From Brachyhypopomus gauderio (taxonomy: Eukaryota > Chordata > Actinopteri > Gymnotiformes > Hypopomidae), in NCBI RefSeq assembly GCF_052324685.1, contig NW_027506980.1, forward strand, positions 300,397 to 364,396: DNA of 64,000 bases, given 5' to 3'. Below, in pieces: positions 20,758 through 33,267 of the stretch (positions within the stretch are counted from its first letter, which is position 1; each line of letters opens with the position of its first letter). The translations under genes were made by a program, and so were the position numbers. Below the pieces are notes generated by a model that was given only the letters and a program-made list of their open reading frames with translations, was not told where the DNA came from and ran no database searches.

Positions 20758-21911
20758 CAGATGCTGCTGTGCTTACATAGTTCTTCCTCAAAAGAAAAAC
20801 CCAACAAGCACATTCCTCCTGTTTGCTGGCTTTTGATGAAATGAGCCAATGCATAAAGGATGCAACATCAATGTCACTCACACTTTTCTGCTAGCTTGTC
20901 TAAAATTCGCCCTTCCTTCAATTTCTCACTTGTCAAGACCTGCAGGTCTTCAAACAAAAGGTCAGTTTGTAGACCCTTTTCCTGTCAAAGTTTTGATCCT
21001 TTTGTCCACCAGTCATCGGAATGTGTATGATTTTCACCAGTTTACACAGTGTAGCTCCCTTGCCTTCAGTTGCAGGGTTATGTCCTCTTAGATAAGACGC
21101 TTTTGAAATTATTTGTGAAAATGCACCCAAAACCTATTCAAAACAGATTTGATGGAAGCACTGCAGGAGCTGCTCCAAGACGCATTTTGTCCAGAAAATG
21201 TGCTATCATGAATGCATCCATATCACCAACACACATTTACAAACCAAACCATAGGCAATAAAATACATGAGTAAACTGATTTGTGGACCTTTGTGGCACT
21301 TGGTACTGCTGAGATCAGGATCATTACAGAGTTCAGCAATTATTTTCCCAACTAGGTCATTGATACATTGGAATCCCCAATGTTTTCTGGAACAGAATAG
21401 GCTATGCCTTTCGGATGAGAATAAAAAAAGACTTCAAGAACCAAAAAAGAAGTTAAGCTGCCTTCAGCTGATGTACTCAGACTAAAGGGAAACACTTTAA
21501 ATCCCAAGGTGAAATGCACATGCTCAAAATTTTATCAGGACAGAGTACATGTTTTACTTTGATATTAAGAGCGATCACTGGATTGTCTTCCAGTAAATTA
21601 TAGTTTTCTTCCGCTACAAAACGTTTTTTCAACAACTATAAAGAGGCTATGCAATGAAACTGAGCTGAGATGTCAAGTGCCTTTAATGGTACATTTTTGA
21701 CCCCACTTCAAATGCTGCTGTTACCTGACCAGTTCGATTGTTAGTTTGCCAGATTCTCAATCTCTGGGATGTGAGATCATGCACCAGGTTTAGTGAATGT
21801 TTAAGGGTGAAGGTCTTTAGTTTCTGCACAAATTCCACAAACATAGCTCAGGTCCTGCTCAACATGTCAACATGTGGCGACAGCAAGTGCCTTTGGGGTC
21901 CTACAAAAATC

Positions 21912-21984
21912 GCCCGGCTAGCTCAGTCGGTAGAGCATGAGACTCTTAATCTCAGGGTCGTGGGTTCGAGCCCCACGTTGGGCG
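21912..21984 (+). tRNA. tRNA-Lys-CTT: tRNA-Lys(CTT), unit 15
   Basis: Consensus gene with C56 intact. The tatag marker upstream (as in units 2 and 20-25) is followed by a unit-9-like right half, so unit 15 is a chimera. Confidence 0.97.
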
Positions 21985-22073
21985 AGAGGCTGATTTGTTT
22001 GAGTGAAATGTTGAAATTTAGTTAATCTGTTTGCACAAAATACGTCTAAAAAAGAAGAGAAAGGAACATACAT

Positions 22074-22100
22074 CGTCCCTGAGTGGGCTCGAACCACCAT

Positions 22101-22141
<41 letters not shown>

Positions 22142-22147
22142 AGAGAC
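22074..22147 (-). tRNA. tRNA-Asn-GTT: tRNA-Asn(GTT), unit 15, T65 variant
   Basis: C65 to T (A at 22082 on +); agag/ataac and AGTCACCGG to the right, as in unit 9. Confidence 0.95.
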
Positions 22148-23301
22148 CAGATGCTGCTGTGCTTACATAGTTCTTCCTCAAAAGAAAAACCCAACAAGCA
22201 CATTCCTCCTGTTTGCTGGCTTTTGATGAAATGAGCCAATGCATAAAGGATGCAACATCAATGTCACTCACACTTTTCTGCTAGCTTGTCTAAAATTCGC
22301 CCTTCCTTCAATTTCTCACTTGTCAAGACCTGCAGGTCTTCAAACAAAAGGTCAGTTTGTAGACCCTTTTCCTGTCAAAGTTTTGATCCTTTTGTCCACC
22401 AGTCACCGGAATGTGTATGATTTTCACCAGTTTACACAGAGTAGCTCCCTTGCTTTCAGTTGCAGGGTTATGTCCTCTTAGATAAGACGCTTTTGAAATT
22501 ATTTGTGAAAATGCACCCAAAACCTATTCAAAACAGATTTGATGGAAGCACTGCAGGAGCTGCTCCAAGACGCATTTTGTCCAGAAAATGTGCTATCATG
22601 AATGCATCCATATCACCAACACACATTTACAAACCAAACCATAGGCAATAAAATACATGAGTAAACTGATTTGTGGACCTTTGTGGCACTTGGTACTGCT
22701 GAGATCAGGATCATAACAGAGTTCAGCAATTATTTTCCCAACTAGGTCATTGATACATTGGAATCCCCAATGTTTTCTGGAACAGAATAGGCTATGCCTT
22801 TCGGATGAGAATAAAAAAAGACTTCAAGAACCAAAAAAGAAGTTAAGCTGCCTTCAGCTGATGTACTCAGACTAAAGGGAAACACTTTAAATCCCAAGGT
22901 GAAATGCACATGCTCAAAATTTTATCAGGACAGAGTACATGTTTTACTTTGATATTAAGAGCGATCACTAGATTGTCTTCCAGTAAATTAATGTTTTCTT
23001 CCGCTACAAAACGTTTTTTCAACAACTATAAAGAGGCTATGCAACGAAACTGAGCTGAGATGTCAAGTGCCTTTAATGGTACATTTTTGACCCCACTTCA
23101 AATGCTGCTGTTACCTGACCAGTTCGATTGTTAGTTTGCCAGATTCTCAATCTCTGGGATGTGAGATCATGCACCAGGTTTAGTGAATGTTTAAGGGTGA
23201 AGGTCTTTAGTTTCTGCACAAATTCCACAAACATAGCTCAGGTCCTGCTCAACATGTCAACATGTGGCGACAGCAAGTGCCTTTGGGGTCCTACAAAAAT
23301 C

Positions 23302-23374
23302 GCCCGGCTAGCTCAGTCGGTAGAGCATGAGACTCTTAATCTCAGGGTCGTGGGTTCGAGCCCCACGTTGGGCG
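23302..23374 (+). tRNA. tRNA-Lys-CTT: tRNA-Lys(CTT), unit 16
   Basis: Consensus sequence. Confidence 0.97.
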
Positions 23375-23463
23375 AGAGGCTGATTTGTTTGAGTGAAATG
23401 TTGAAATTTAGTTAATCTGTTTGCACAAAATACGTCTAAAAAAGAAGAGAAAGGAACATACAT

Positions 23464-23490
23464 CGTCCCTGGGTGGGCTCGAACCACCAT

Positions 23491-23531
<41 letters not shown>

Positions 23532-23537
23532 AGAGAC
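23464..23537 (-). tRNA. tRNA-Asn-GTT: tRNA-Asn(GTT), unit 16
   Basis: Consensus gene; tccagg and tcgtc to the right, matching unit 10. Confidence 0.97.
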
Positions 23538-24691
23538 CAGATGCTGCTGTGCTTACATAGTTCTTCCTCAAAAGAAAAACCCAACAAGCACATTCCTCCT
23601 GTTTGCTGGCTTTTGATGAAATGAGCCAATGCATAAAGGATGCAACATCAATGTCACTCACACTTTTCTGCTAGCTTGTCTAAAATTCGCCCTTCCTTCA
23701 ATTTCTCACTTGTCAAGACCTCCAGGTCTTCAAACAAAAGGTCAGTTTGTAGACCCTTTTCCTGTCAAAGTTTTGATCCTTTTGTCCACCAGTCATCGGA
23801 ATGTGTATGATTTTCACCAGTTTACACAGTGTAGCTCCCTTGCCTTCAGTTGCAGGGTTATGTCGTCTTAGATAAGACGCTTTTGAAATTATTTGTGAAA
23901 ATGCACCCAAAACCTATTCAAAACAGATTTGATGGAAGCACTGCAGGAGCTGCTCCAAGACGCATTTTGTCCAGAAAATGTGCTATCATGAATGCATCCA
24001 TATCACCAACACACATTTACAAACCAAACCATAGGCAATAAAATACATGAGTAAACTGATTTGTGGACCTTTGTGGCACTTGGTACTGCTGAGATCAGGA
24101 TCATTACAGAGTTCAGCAATTATTTTCCCAACTAGGTCATTGATACATTGGAATCCCCAATGTTTTCTGGAACAGAATAGGCTATGCCTTTCGGATGAGA
24201 ATAAAAAAAGACTTCAAGAACCAAAAAAGAAGTTAAGCTGCCTTCAGCTGATGTACTCAGACTAAAGGGAAACACTTTAAATCCCAAGGTGAAATGCACA
24301 TGCTCAAAATTTTATCAGGACAGAGTACATGTTTTACTTTGATATTAAGAGCGATCACTGGATTGTCTTCCAGTAAATTAATGTTTTCTTCCGCTACAAA
24401 ACGTTTTTTCAACAACTATAAAGAGGCTATGCAACGAAACTGAGCTGGGATGTCAAGTGCCTTTAATGGTACCTTTTTGACCCCACTTCAAATGCTGCTG
24501 TTACCTGACCAGTTCGATTGTTAGTTTGCCAGATTCTCAATCTCTGGGATGTGAGATCATGCACCAGGTTTAGTGAATGTTTAAGGGTGAAGGTCTTTAA
24601 TTTCTGCACAAATTCCACAAACATAGCTCAGGTCCTGCTCAACATGTCAACATGTGGCGACAGCAAGTGCCTTTGGGGTCTTACAAAAATC

Positions 24692-24764
24692 GCCCGGCTA
24701 GCTCAGTCGGTAGAGCATGAGACTCTTAATCTCAGGGTCGTGGGTTCGAGCCCCACGTTGGGCG
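24692..24764 (+). tRNA. tRNA-Lys-CTT: tRNA-Lys(CTT), unit 17
   Basis: Consensus gene; ttaat and GGTCTTAC upstream, matching unit 11. Confidence 0.97.
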
Positions 24765-24853
24765 AGAGGCTGATTTGTTTGAGTGAAATGTTGAAATTTA
24801 GTTAATCTGTTTGCACAAAATACGTCTAAAAAAGAAGAGAAAGGAACATGCAT

Positions 24854-24880
24854 CGTCCCTGGGTGGGCTCGAACCACCAT

Positions 24881-24921
<41 letters not shown>

Positions 24922-24927
24922 AGAGAC
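24854..24927 (-). tRNA. tRNA-Asn-GTT: tRNA-Asn(GTT), unit 17
   Basis: Consensus gene; a private A-to-G change (ACATGCATCG) lies 5 bases beyond its 3' end. Confidence 0.97.
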
Positions 24928-26081
24928 CAGATGCTGCTGTGCTTACATAGTTCTTCCTCAAAAGAAAAACCCAACAAGCACATTCCTCCTGTTTGCTGGC
25001 TTTTGATGAAATGAGCCAATGCATAAAGGATGCAACATCAATGTCACTCACACTTTTCTGCTAGCTTGTCTAAAATTCGCCCTTCCTTCAATTTCTCACT
25101 TGTCAAGACCTGCAGGTCTTCAAACAAAAGGTCAGTTTGTAGACCCTTTTCCTGTCAAAGTTTTGATCCTTTTGTCCACCAGTCATCGGAATGTGTATGA
25201 TTTTCACCAGTTTACACAGTGTAGCTCCCTTGCCTTCAGTTGCAGGGTTATGTCCTCTTAGATAAGACGCTTTTGAAATTATTTGTGAAAATGCACCCAA
25301 AACCTATTCAAAACAGATTTGATGGAAGCACTGCAGGAGCTGCTCCAAGACGCATTTTGTCCAGAAAATGTGCTATCATGAATGCATCCATATCACCAAC
25401 ACACATTTACAAACCAAACCATAGGCAATAAAATACATGAGTAAACTGATTTGTGGACCTTTGTGGCACTTGGTACTGCTGAGATCAGGATCATTACAGA
25501 GTTCAGCAATTATTTTCCCAACTAGGTCATTGATACATTGGAATCCCCAATGTTTTCTGGAACAGAATAGGCTATGCCTTTCGGATGAGAATAAAAAAAG
25601 ACTTCAAGAACCAAAAAAGAAGTTAAGCTGCCTTCAGCTGATGTACTCAGACTAAAGGGAAACACTTTAAATCCCAAGGTGAAATGCACATGCTCAAAAT
25701 TTTATCAGGACAGAGTACATGTTTTACTTTGATATTAAGAGCGATCACTAGATTGTCTTCCAGTAAATTAATGTTTTCTTCCGCTACAAAACGTTTTTTC
25801 AACAACTATAAAGAGGCTATGCAACGAAACTGAGCTGAGATGTCAAGTGCCTTTAATGGTACATTTTTGACCCCACTTCAAATGCTGCTGTTACCTGACC
25901 AGTTCGATTGTTAGTTTGCCAGATTCTCAATCTCTGGGATGTGAGATCATGCACCAGGTTTAGTGAATGTTTAAGGGTGAAGGTCTTTAGTTTCTGCACA
26001 AATTCCACAAACATAGCTCAGGTCCTGCTCAACATGTCAACATGTGGCGACAGCAAGTGCCTTTGGGGTCCTACAAAAATC

Positions 26082-26154
26082 GCCCGGCTAGCTCAGTCGG
26101 TAGAGCATGAGACTCTTAATCTCAGGGTCGTGGGTTCGAGCCCCACGTTGGGCG
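26082..26154 (+). tRNA. tRNA-Lys-CTT: tRNA-Lys(CTT), unit 18
   Basis: Consensus sequence. Confidence 0.97.
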
Positions 26155-26243
26155 AGAGGCTGATTTGTTTGAGTGAAATGTTGAAATTTAGTTAATCTGT
26201 TTGCACAAAATACGTCTAAAAAAGAAGAGAAAGGAACATACAT

Positions 26244-26270
26244 CGTCCCTGGGTGGGCTCGAACCACCAT

Positions 26271-26311
<41 letters not shown>

Positions 26312-26317
26312 AGAGAC
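26244..26317 (-). tRNA. tRNA-Asn-GTT: tRNA-Asn(GTT), unit 18
   Basis: Consensus gene; gatta to the right, matching unit 12. Confidence 0.97.
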
Positions 26318-27471
26318 CAGATGCTGCTGTGCTTACATAGTTCTTCCTCAAAAGAAAAACCCAACAAGCACATTCCTCCTGTTTGCTGGCTTTTGATTAA
26401 ATGAGCCAATGCATAAAGGATGCAACATCAATGTCACTCACACTTTTCTGCTAGCTTGTCTAAAATTCGCCCTTCCTTCAATTTCTCACTTGTCAAGACC
26501 TGCAGGTCTTCAAACAAAAGGTCAGTTTGTAGACCCTTTTCCTGTCAAAGTTTTGATCCTTTTGTCCACCAGTCATCGGAATGTGTATGATTTTCACCAG
26601 TTTACACAGTGTAGCTCCCTTGCCTTCAGTTGCAGGGTTATGTCCTCTTAGATAAGACGCTTTTGAAATTATTTGTGAAAATGCACCCAAAACCTATTCA
26701 AAACAGATTTGATGGAAGCACTGCAGGAGCTGCTCCAAGACGCATTTTGTCCAGAAAATGTGCTATCATGAATGCATCCATATCACCAACACACATTTAC
26801 AAACCAAACCATAGGCAATAAAATACATGAGTAAACTGATTTGTGGACCTTTGTGGCACTTGGTACTGCTGAGATCAGGATCATTACAGAGTTCAGCAAT
26901 TATTTTCCCAACTAGGTCATTGATACATTGGAATCCCCAATGTTTTCTGGAACAGAATAGGCTATGCCTTTCGGATGAGAATAAAAAAAGACTTCAAGAA
27001 CCAAAAAAGAAGTTAAGCTGCCTTCAGCTGATGTACTCAGACTAAAGGGAAACACTTTAAATCCCAAGGTGAAATGCACATGCTCAAAATTTTATCAGGA
27101 CAGAGTACATGTTTTACTTTGATATTAAGAGCGATCACTAGATTGTCTTCCAGTAAATTAATGTTTTCTTCCGCTACAAAACGTTTTTTCAACAACTATA
27201 AAGAGGTTATGCAACGAAACTGAGCTGAGATGTCAAGTGCCTTTAATGGTACATTTTTGACCCCACTTCAAATGCTGCTGTTACCTGACCAGTTCGATTG
27301 TTAGTTTGCCAGATTCTCAATCTCTGGGATGTGAGATCATGCACCAGGTTTAGTGAATGTTTAAGGGTGAAGGTCTTTAGTTTCTGCACAAATTCCACAA
27401 ACATAGCTCAGGTCCTGCTCAACATGTCAACATGTGGCGACAGCAAGTGCCTTTGGGGTCCTACAAAAATC

Positions 27472-27544
27472 GCCCGGCTAGCTCAGTCGGTAGAGCATGA
27501 GACTCTTAATCTCAGGGTCGTGGGTTCGAGCCCCACGTTGGGCG
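27472..27544 (+). tRNA. tRNA-Lys-CTT: tRNA-Lys(CTT), unit 19
   Basis: Consensus gene; ggtta upstream, matching units 1 and 14. Confidence 0.97.
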
Positions 27545-27633
27545 AGAGGCTGATTTGTTTGAGTGAAATGTTGAAATTTAGTTAATCTGTTTGCACAAAA
27601 TACGTCTAAAAAAGAAGAGAAAGGAACATACAT

Positions 27634-27660
27634 CGTCCCTGGGTGGGCTCGAACCACCAT

Positions 27661-27701
<41 letters not shown>

Positions 27702-27707
27702 AGAGAC
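27634..27707 (-). tRNA. tRNA-Asn-GTT: tRNA-Asn(GTT), unit 19
   Basis: Consensus sequence. Confidence 0.97.
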
Positions 27708-28861
27708 CAGATGCTGCTGTGCTTACATAGTTCTTCCTCAAAAGAAAAACCCAACAAGCACATTCCTCCTGTTTGCTGGCTTTTGATGAAATGAGCCAAT
27801 GCATAAAGGATGCAACATCAATGTCACTCACACTTTTCTGCTAGCTTGTCTAAAATTCGCCCTTCCTTCAATTTCTCACTTGTCAAGACCTGCAGGTCTT
27901 CAAACAAAAGGTCAGTTTGTAGACCCTTTTCCTGTCAAAGTTTTGATCCTTTTGTCCACCAGTCATCGGAATGTGTATGATTTTCACCAGTTTACACAGT
28001 GTAGCTCCCTTGCCTTCAGTTGCAGGGTTATGTCCTCTTAGATAAGACGCTTTTGAAATTATTTGTGAAAATGCACCCAAAACCTATTCAAAACAGATTT
28101 GATGGAAGCACTGCAGGAGCTGCTCCAAGACGCATTTTGTCCAGAAAATGTGCTATCATGAATGCATCCATATCACCAACACACATTTACAAACCAAACC
28201 ATAGGCAATAAAATACATGAGTAAACTGATTTGTGGACCTTTGTGGCACTTGGTACTGCTGAGATCAGGATCATTACAGAGTTCAGCAATTATTTTCCCA
28301 ACTAGGTCATTGATACATTGGAATCCCCAATGTTTTCTGGAACAGAATAGGCTATGCCTTTCGGATGAGAATAAAAAAAGACTTCAAGAACCAAAAAAGA
28401 AGTTAAGCTGCCTTCAGCTGATGTACTCAGACTAAAGGGAAACACTTTAAATCCCAAGGTGAAATGCACATGCTCAAAATTTTATCAGGACAGAGTACAT
28501 GTTTTACTTTGATATTAAGAGCGATCACTGGATTGTCTTCCAGTAAATTATAGTTTTCTTCCGCTACAAAACGTTTTTTCAACAACTATAAAGAGGCTAT
28601 GCAATGAAACTGAGCTGAGATGTCAAGTGCCTTTAATGGTACATTTTTGACCCCACTTCAAATGCTGCTGTTACCTGACCAGTTCGATTGTTAGTTTGCC
28701 AGATTCTCAATCTCTGGGATGTGAGATCATGCACCAGGTTTAGTGAATGTTTAAGGGTGAAGGTCTTTAGTTTCTGCACAAATTCCACAAACATAGCTCA
28801 GGTCCTGCTCAACATGTCAACATGTGGCGACAGCAAGTGCCTTTGGGGTACTACAAAAATC

Positions 28862-28934
28862 GCCCGGCTAGCTCAGTCGGTAGAGCATGAGACTCTTAAT
28901 CTCAGGGTCGTGGGTTGGAGCCCCACGTTGGGCG
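28862..28934 (+). tRNA. tRNA-Lys-CTT: tRNA-Lys(CTT), unit 20, G56 variant, probably silent
   Basis: G at 28917 replaces T-loop C56 (TTGGAG). C56 is the most critical B-box base for TFIIIC binding (a C56G change is a classic promoter-down mutation in yeast tRNA genes) and it forms the G19-C56 pair at the elbow. The anticodon is intact. First of six consecutive units with this change; tatag and GGTACTAC upstream. Confidence 0.9.
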
Positions 28935-29023
28935 AGAGGCTGATTTGTTTGAGTGAAATGTTGAAATTTAGTTAATCTGTTTGCACAAAATACGTCTAAA
29001 AAAGAAGAGAAAGGAACATACAT

Positions 29024-29050
29024 CGTCCCTGGGTGGGCTCGAACCACCAT

Positions 29051-29091
<41 letters not shown>

Positions 29092-29097
29092 AGAGAC
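29024..29097 (-). tRNA. tRNA-Asn-GTT: tRNA-Asn(GTT), unit 20
   Basis: Consensus gene; the Asn partner is intact although the Lys gene of the same unit is damaged. Confidence 0.97.
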
Positions 29098-30251
29098 CAG
29101 ATGCTGCTGTGCTTACATAGTTCTTCCTCAAAAGAAAAACCCAACAAGCACATTCCTCCTGTTTGCTGGCTTTTGATGAAATGAGCCAATGCATAAAGGA
29201 TGCAACATCAATGTCACTCACACTTTTCTGCTAGCTTGTCTAAAATTCGCCCTTCCTTCAATTTCTCACTTGTCAAGACCTGCAGGTCTTCAAACAAAAG
29301 GTCAGTTTGTAGACCCTTTTCCTGTCAAAGTTTTGATCCTTTTGTCCACCAGTCATCGGAATGTGTATGATTTTCACCAGTTTACACAGTGTAGCTCCCT
29401 TGCCTTCAGTTGCAGGGTTATGTCCTCTTAGATAAGACGCTTTTGAAATTATTTGTGAAAATGCACCCAAAACCTATTCAAAACAGATTTGATGGAAGCA
29501 CTGCAGGAGCTGCTCCAAGACGCATTTTGTCCAGAAAATGTGCTATCATGAATGCATCCATATCACCAACACACATTTACAAACCAAACCATAGGCAATA
29601 AAATACATGAGTAAACTGATTTGTGGACCTTTGTGGCACTTGGTACTGCTGAGATCAGGATCATTACAGAGTTCAGCAATTATTTTCCCAACTAGGTCAT
29701 TGATACATTGGAATCCCCAATGTTTTCTGGAACAGAATAGGCTATGCCTTTCGGATGAGAATAAAAAAAGACTTCAAGAACCAAAAAAGAAGTTAAGCTG
29801 CCTTCAGCTGATGTACTCAGACTAAAGGGAAACACTTTAAATCCCAAGGTGAAATGCACATGCTCAAAATTTTATCAGGACAGAGTACATGTTTTACTTT
29901 GATATTAAGAGCGATCACTGGATTGTCTTCCAGTAAATTATAGTTTTCTTCCGCTACAAAACGTTTTTTCAACAACTATAAAGAGGCTATGCAATGAAAC
30001 TGAGCTGAGATGTCAAGTGCCTTTAATGGTACATTTTTGACCCCACTTCAAATGCTGCTGTTACCTGACCAGTTCGATTGTTAGTTTGCCAGATTCTCAA
30101 TCTCTGGGATGTGAGATCATGCACCAGGTTTAGTGAATGTTTAAGGGTGAAGGTCTTTAGTTTCTGCACAAATTCCACAAACATAGCTCAGGTCCTGCTC
30201 AACATGTCAACATGTGGCGACAGCAAGTGCCTTTGGGGTACTACAAAAATC

Positions 30252-30324
30252 GCCCGGCTAGCTCAGTCGGTAGAGCATGAGACTCTTAATCTCAGGGTCG
30301 TGGGTTGGAGCCCCACGTTGGGCG
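30252..30324 (+). tRNA. tRNA-Lys-CTT: tRNA-Lys(CTT), unit 21, G56 variant
   Basis: G56 at 30307; same tatag background as unit 20. Confidence 0.9.
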
Positions 30325-30413
30325 AGAGGCTGATTTGTTTGAGTGAAATGTTGAAATTTAGTTAATCTGTTTGCACAAAATACGTCTAAAAAAGAAGAGA
30401 AAGGAACATACAT

Positions 30414-30440
30414 CGTCCCTGGGTGGGCTCGAACCACCAT

Positions 30441-30481
<41 letters not shown>

Positions 30482-30487
30482 AGAGAC
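30414..30487 (-). tRNA. tRNA-Asn-GTT: tRNA-Asn(GTT), unit 21
   Basis: Consensus gene; gatta and ACACACTGTAG to the right, the latter shared only with unit 23. Confidence 0.97.
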
Positions 30488-31641
30488 CAGATGCTGCTGT
30501 GCTTACATAGTTCTTCCTCAAAAGAAAAACCCAACAAGCACATTCCTCCTGTTTGCTGGCTTTTGATTAAATGAGCCAATGCATAAAGGATGCAACATCA
30601 ATGTCACTCACACTTTTCTGCTAGCTTGTCTAAAATTCGCCCTTCCTTCAATTTCTCACTTGTCAAGACCTGCAGGTCTTCAAACAAAAGGTCAGTTTGT
30701 AGACCCTTTTCCTGTCAAAGTTTTGATCCTTTTGTCCACCAGTCATCGGAATGTGTATGATTTTCACCAGTTTACACACTGTAGCTCCCTTGCCTTCAGT
30801 TGCAGGGTTATGTCCTCTTAGATAAGACGCTTTTGAAATTATTTGTGAAAATGCACCCAAAACCTATTCAAAACAGATTTGATGGAAGCACTGCAGGAGC
30901 TGCTCCAAGACGCATTTTGTCCAGAAAATGTGCTATCATGAATGCATCCATATCACCAACACACATTTACAAACCAAACCATAGGCAATAAAATACATGA
31001 GTAAACTGATTTGTGGACCTTTGTGGCACTTGGTACTGCTGAGATCAGGATCATTACAGAGTTCAGCAATTATTTTCCCAACTAGGTCATTGATACATTG
31101 GAATCCCCAATGTTTTCTGGAACAGAATAGGCTATGCCTTTCGGATGAGAATAAAAAAAGACTTCAAGAACCAAAAAAGAAGTTAAGCTGCCTTCAGCTG
31201 ATGTACTCAGACTAAAGGGAAACACTTTAAATCCCAAGGTGAAATGCACATGCTCAAAATTTTATCAGGACAGAGTACATGTTTTACTTTGATATTAAGA
31301 GCGATCACTGGATTGTCTTCCAGTAAATTATAGTTTTCTTCCGCTACAAAACGTTTTTTCAACAACTATAAAGAGGCTATGCAATGAAACTGAGCTGAGA
31401 TGTCAAGTGCCTTTAATGGTACATTTTTGACCCCACTTCAAATGCTGCTGTTACCTGACCAGTTCGATTGTTAGTTTGCCAGATTCTCAATCTCTGGGAT
31501 GTGAGATCATGCACCAGGTTTAGTGAATGTTTAAGGGTGAAGGTCTTTAGTTTCTGCACAAATTCCACAAACATAGCTCAGGTCCTGCTCAACATGTCAA
31601 CATGTGGCGACAGCAAGTGCCTTTGGGGTACTACAAAAATC

Positions 31642-31714
31642 GCCCGGCTAGCTCAGTCGGTAGAGCATGAGACTCTTAATCTCAGGGTCGTGGGTTGGAG
31701 CCCCACGTTGGGCG
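31642..31714 (+). tRNA. tRNA-Lys-CTT: tRNA-Lys(CTT), unit 22, G56 variant
   Basis: G56 at 31697; tatag background. Confidence 0.9.
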
Positions 31715-31803
31715 AGAGGCTGATTTGTTTGAGTGAAATGTTGAAATTTAGTTAATCTGTTTGCACAAAATACGTCTAAAAAAGAAGAGAAAGGAACATA
31801 CAT

Positions 31804-31830
31804 CGTCCCTGGGTGGGCTCGAACCACCAT

Positions 31831-31871
<41 letters not shown>

Positions 31872-31877
31872 AGAGAC
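31804..31877 (-). tRNA. tRNA-Asn-GTT: tRNA-Asn(GTT), unit 22
   Basis: Consensus gene; no gatta marker, matching unit 20. Confidence 0.97.
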
Positions 31878-33031
31878 CAGATGCTGCTGTGCTTACATAG
31901 TTCTTCCTCAAAAGAAAAACCCAACAAGCACATTCCTCCTGTTTGCTGGCTTTTGATGAAATGAGCCAATGCATAAAGGATGCAACATCAATGTCACTCA
32001 CACTTTTCTGCTAGCTTGTCTAAAATTCGCCCTTCCTTCAATTTCTCACTTGTCAAGACCTGCAGGTCTTCAAACAAAAGGTCAGTTTGTAGACCCTTTT
32101 CCTGTCAAAGTTTTGATCCTTTTGTCCACCAGTCATCGGAATGTGTATGATTTTCACCAGTTTACACAGTGTAGCTCCCTTGCCTTCAGTTGCAGGGTTA
32201 TGTCCTCTTAGATAAGACGCTTTTGAAATTATTTGTGAAAATGCACCCAAAACCTATTCAAAACAGATTTGATGGAAGCACTGCAGGAGCTGCTCCAAGA
32301 CGCATTTTGTCCAGAAAATGTGCTATCATGAATGCATCCATATCACCAACACACATTTACAAACCAAACCATAGGCAATAAAATACATGAGTAAACTGAT
32401 TTGTGGACCTTTGTGGCACTTGGTACTGCTGAGATCAGGATCATTACAGAGTTCAGCAATTATTTTCCCAACTAGGTCATTGATACATTGGAATCCCCAA
32501 TGTTTTCTGGAACAGAATAGGCTATGCCTTTCGGATGAGAATAAAAAAAGACTTCAAGAACCAAAAAAGAAGTTAAGCTGCCTTCAGCTGATGTACTCAG
32601 ACTAAAGGGAAACACTTTAAATCCCAAGGTGAAATGCACATGCTCAAAATTTTATCAGGACAGAGTACATGTTTTACTTTGATATTAAGAGCGATCACTG
32701 GATTGTCTTCCAGTAAATTATAGTTTTCTTCCGCTACAAAACGTTTTTTCAACAACTATAAAGAGGCTATGCAATGAAACTGAGCTGAGATGTCAAGTGC
32801 CTTTAATGGTACATTTTTGACCCCACTTCAAATGCTGCTGTTACCTGACCAGTTCGATTGTTAGTTTGCCAGATTCTCAATCTCTGGGATGTGAGATCAT
32901 GCACCAGGTTTAGTGAATGTTTAAGGGTGAAGGTCTTTAGTTTCTGCACAAATTCCACAAACATAGCTCAGGTCCTGCTCAACATGTCAACATGTGGCGA
33001 CAGCAAGTGCCTTTGGGGTACTACAAAAATC

Positions 33032-33104
33032 GCCCGGCTAGCTCAGTCGGTAGAGCATGAGACTCTTAATCTCAGGGTCGTGGGTTGGAGCCCCACGTTG
33101 GGCG
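33032..33104 (+). tRNA. tRNA-Lys-CTT: tRNA-Lys(CTT), unit 23, G56 variant
   Basis: G56 at 33087; tatag background. Confidence 0.9.
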
Positions 33105-33193
33105 AGAGGCTGATTTGTTTGAGTGAAATGTTGAAATTTAGTTAATCTGTTTGCACAAAATACGTCTAAAAAAGAAGAGAAAGGAACATACAT

Positions 33194-33220
33194 CGTCCCT
33201 GGGTGGGCTCGAACCACCAT

Positions 33221-33261
<41 letters not shown>

Positions 33262-33267
33262 AGAGAC
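33194..33267 (-). tRNA. tRNA-Asn-GTT: tRNA-Asn(GTT), unit 23
   Basis: Consensus gene; gatta and ACACACTGTAG to the right, matching unit 21. Confidence 0.97.
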
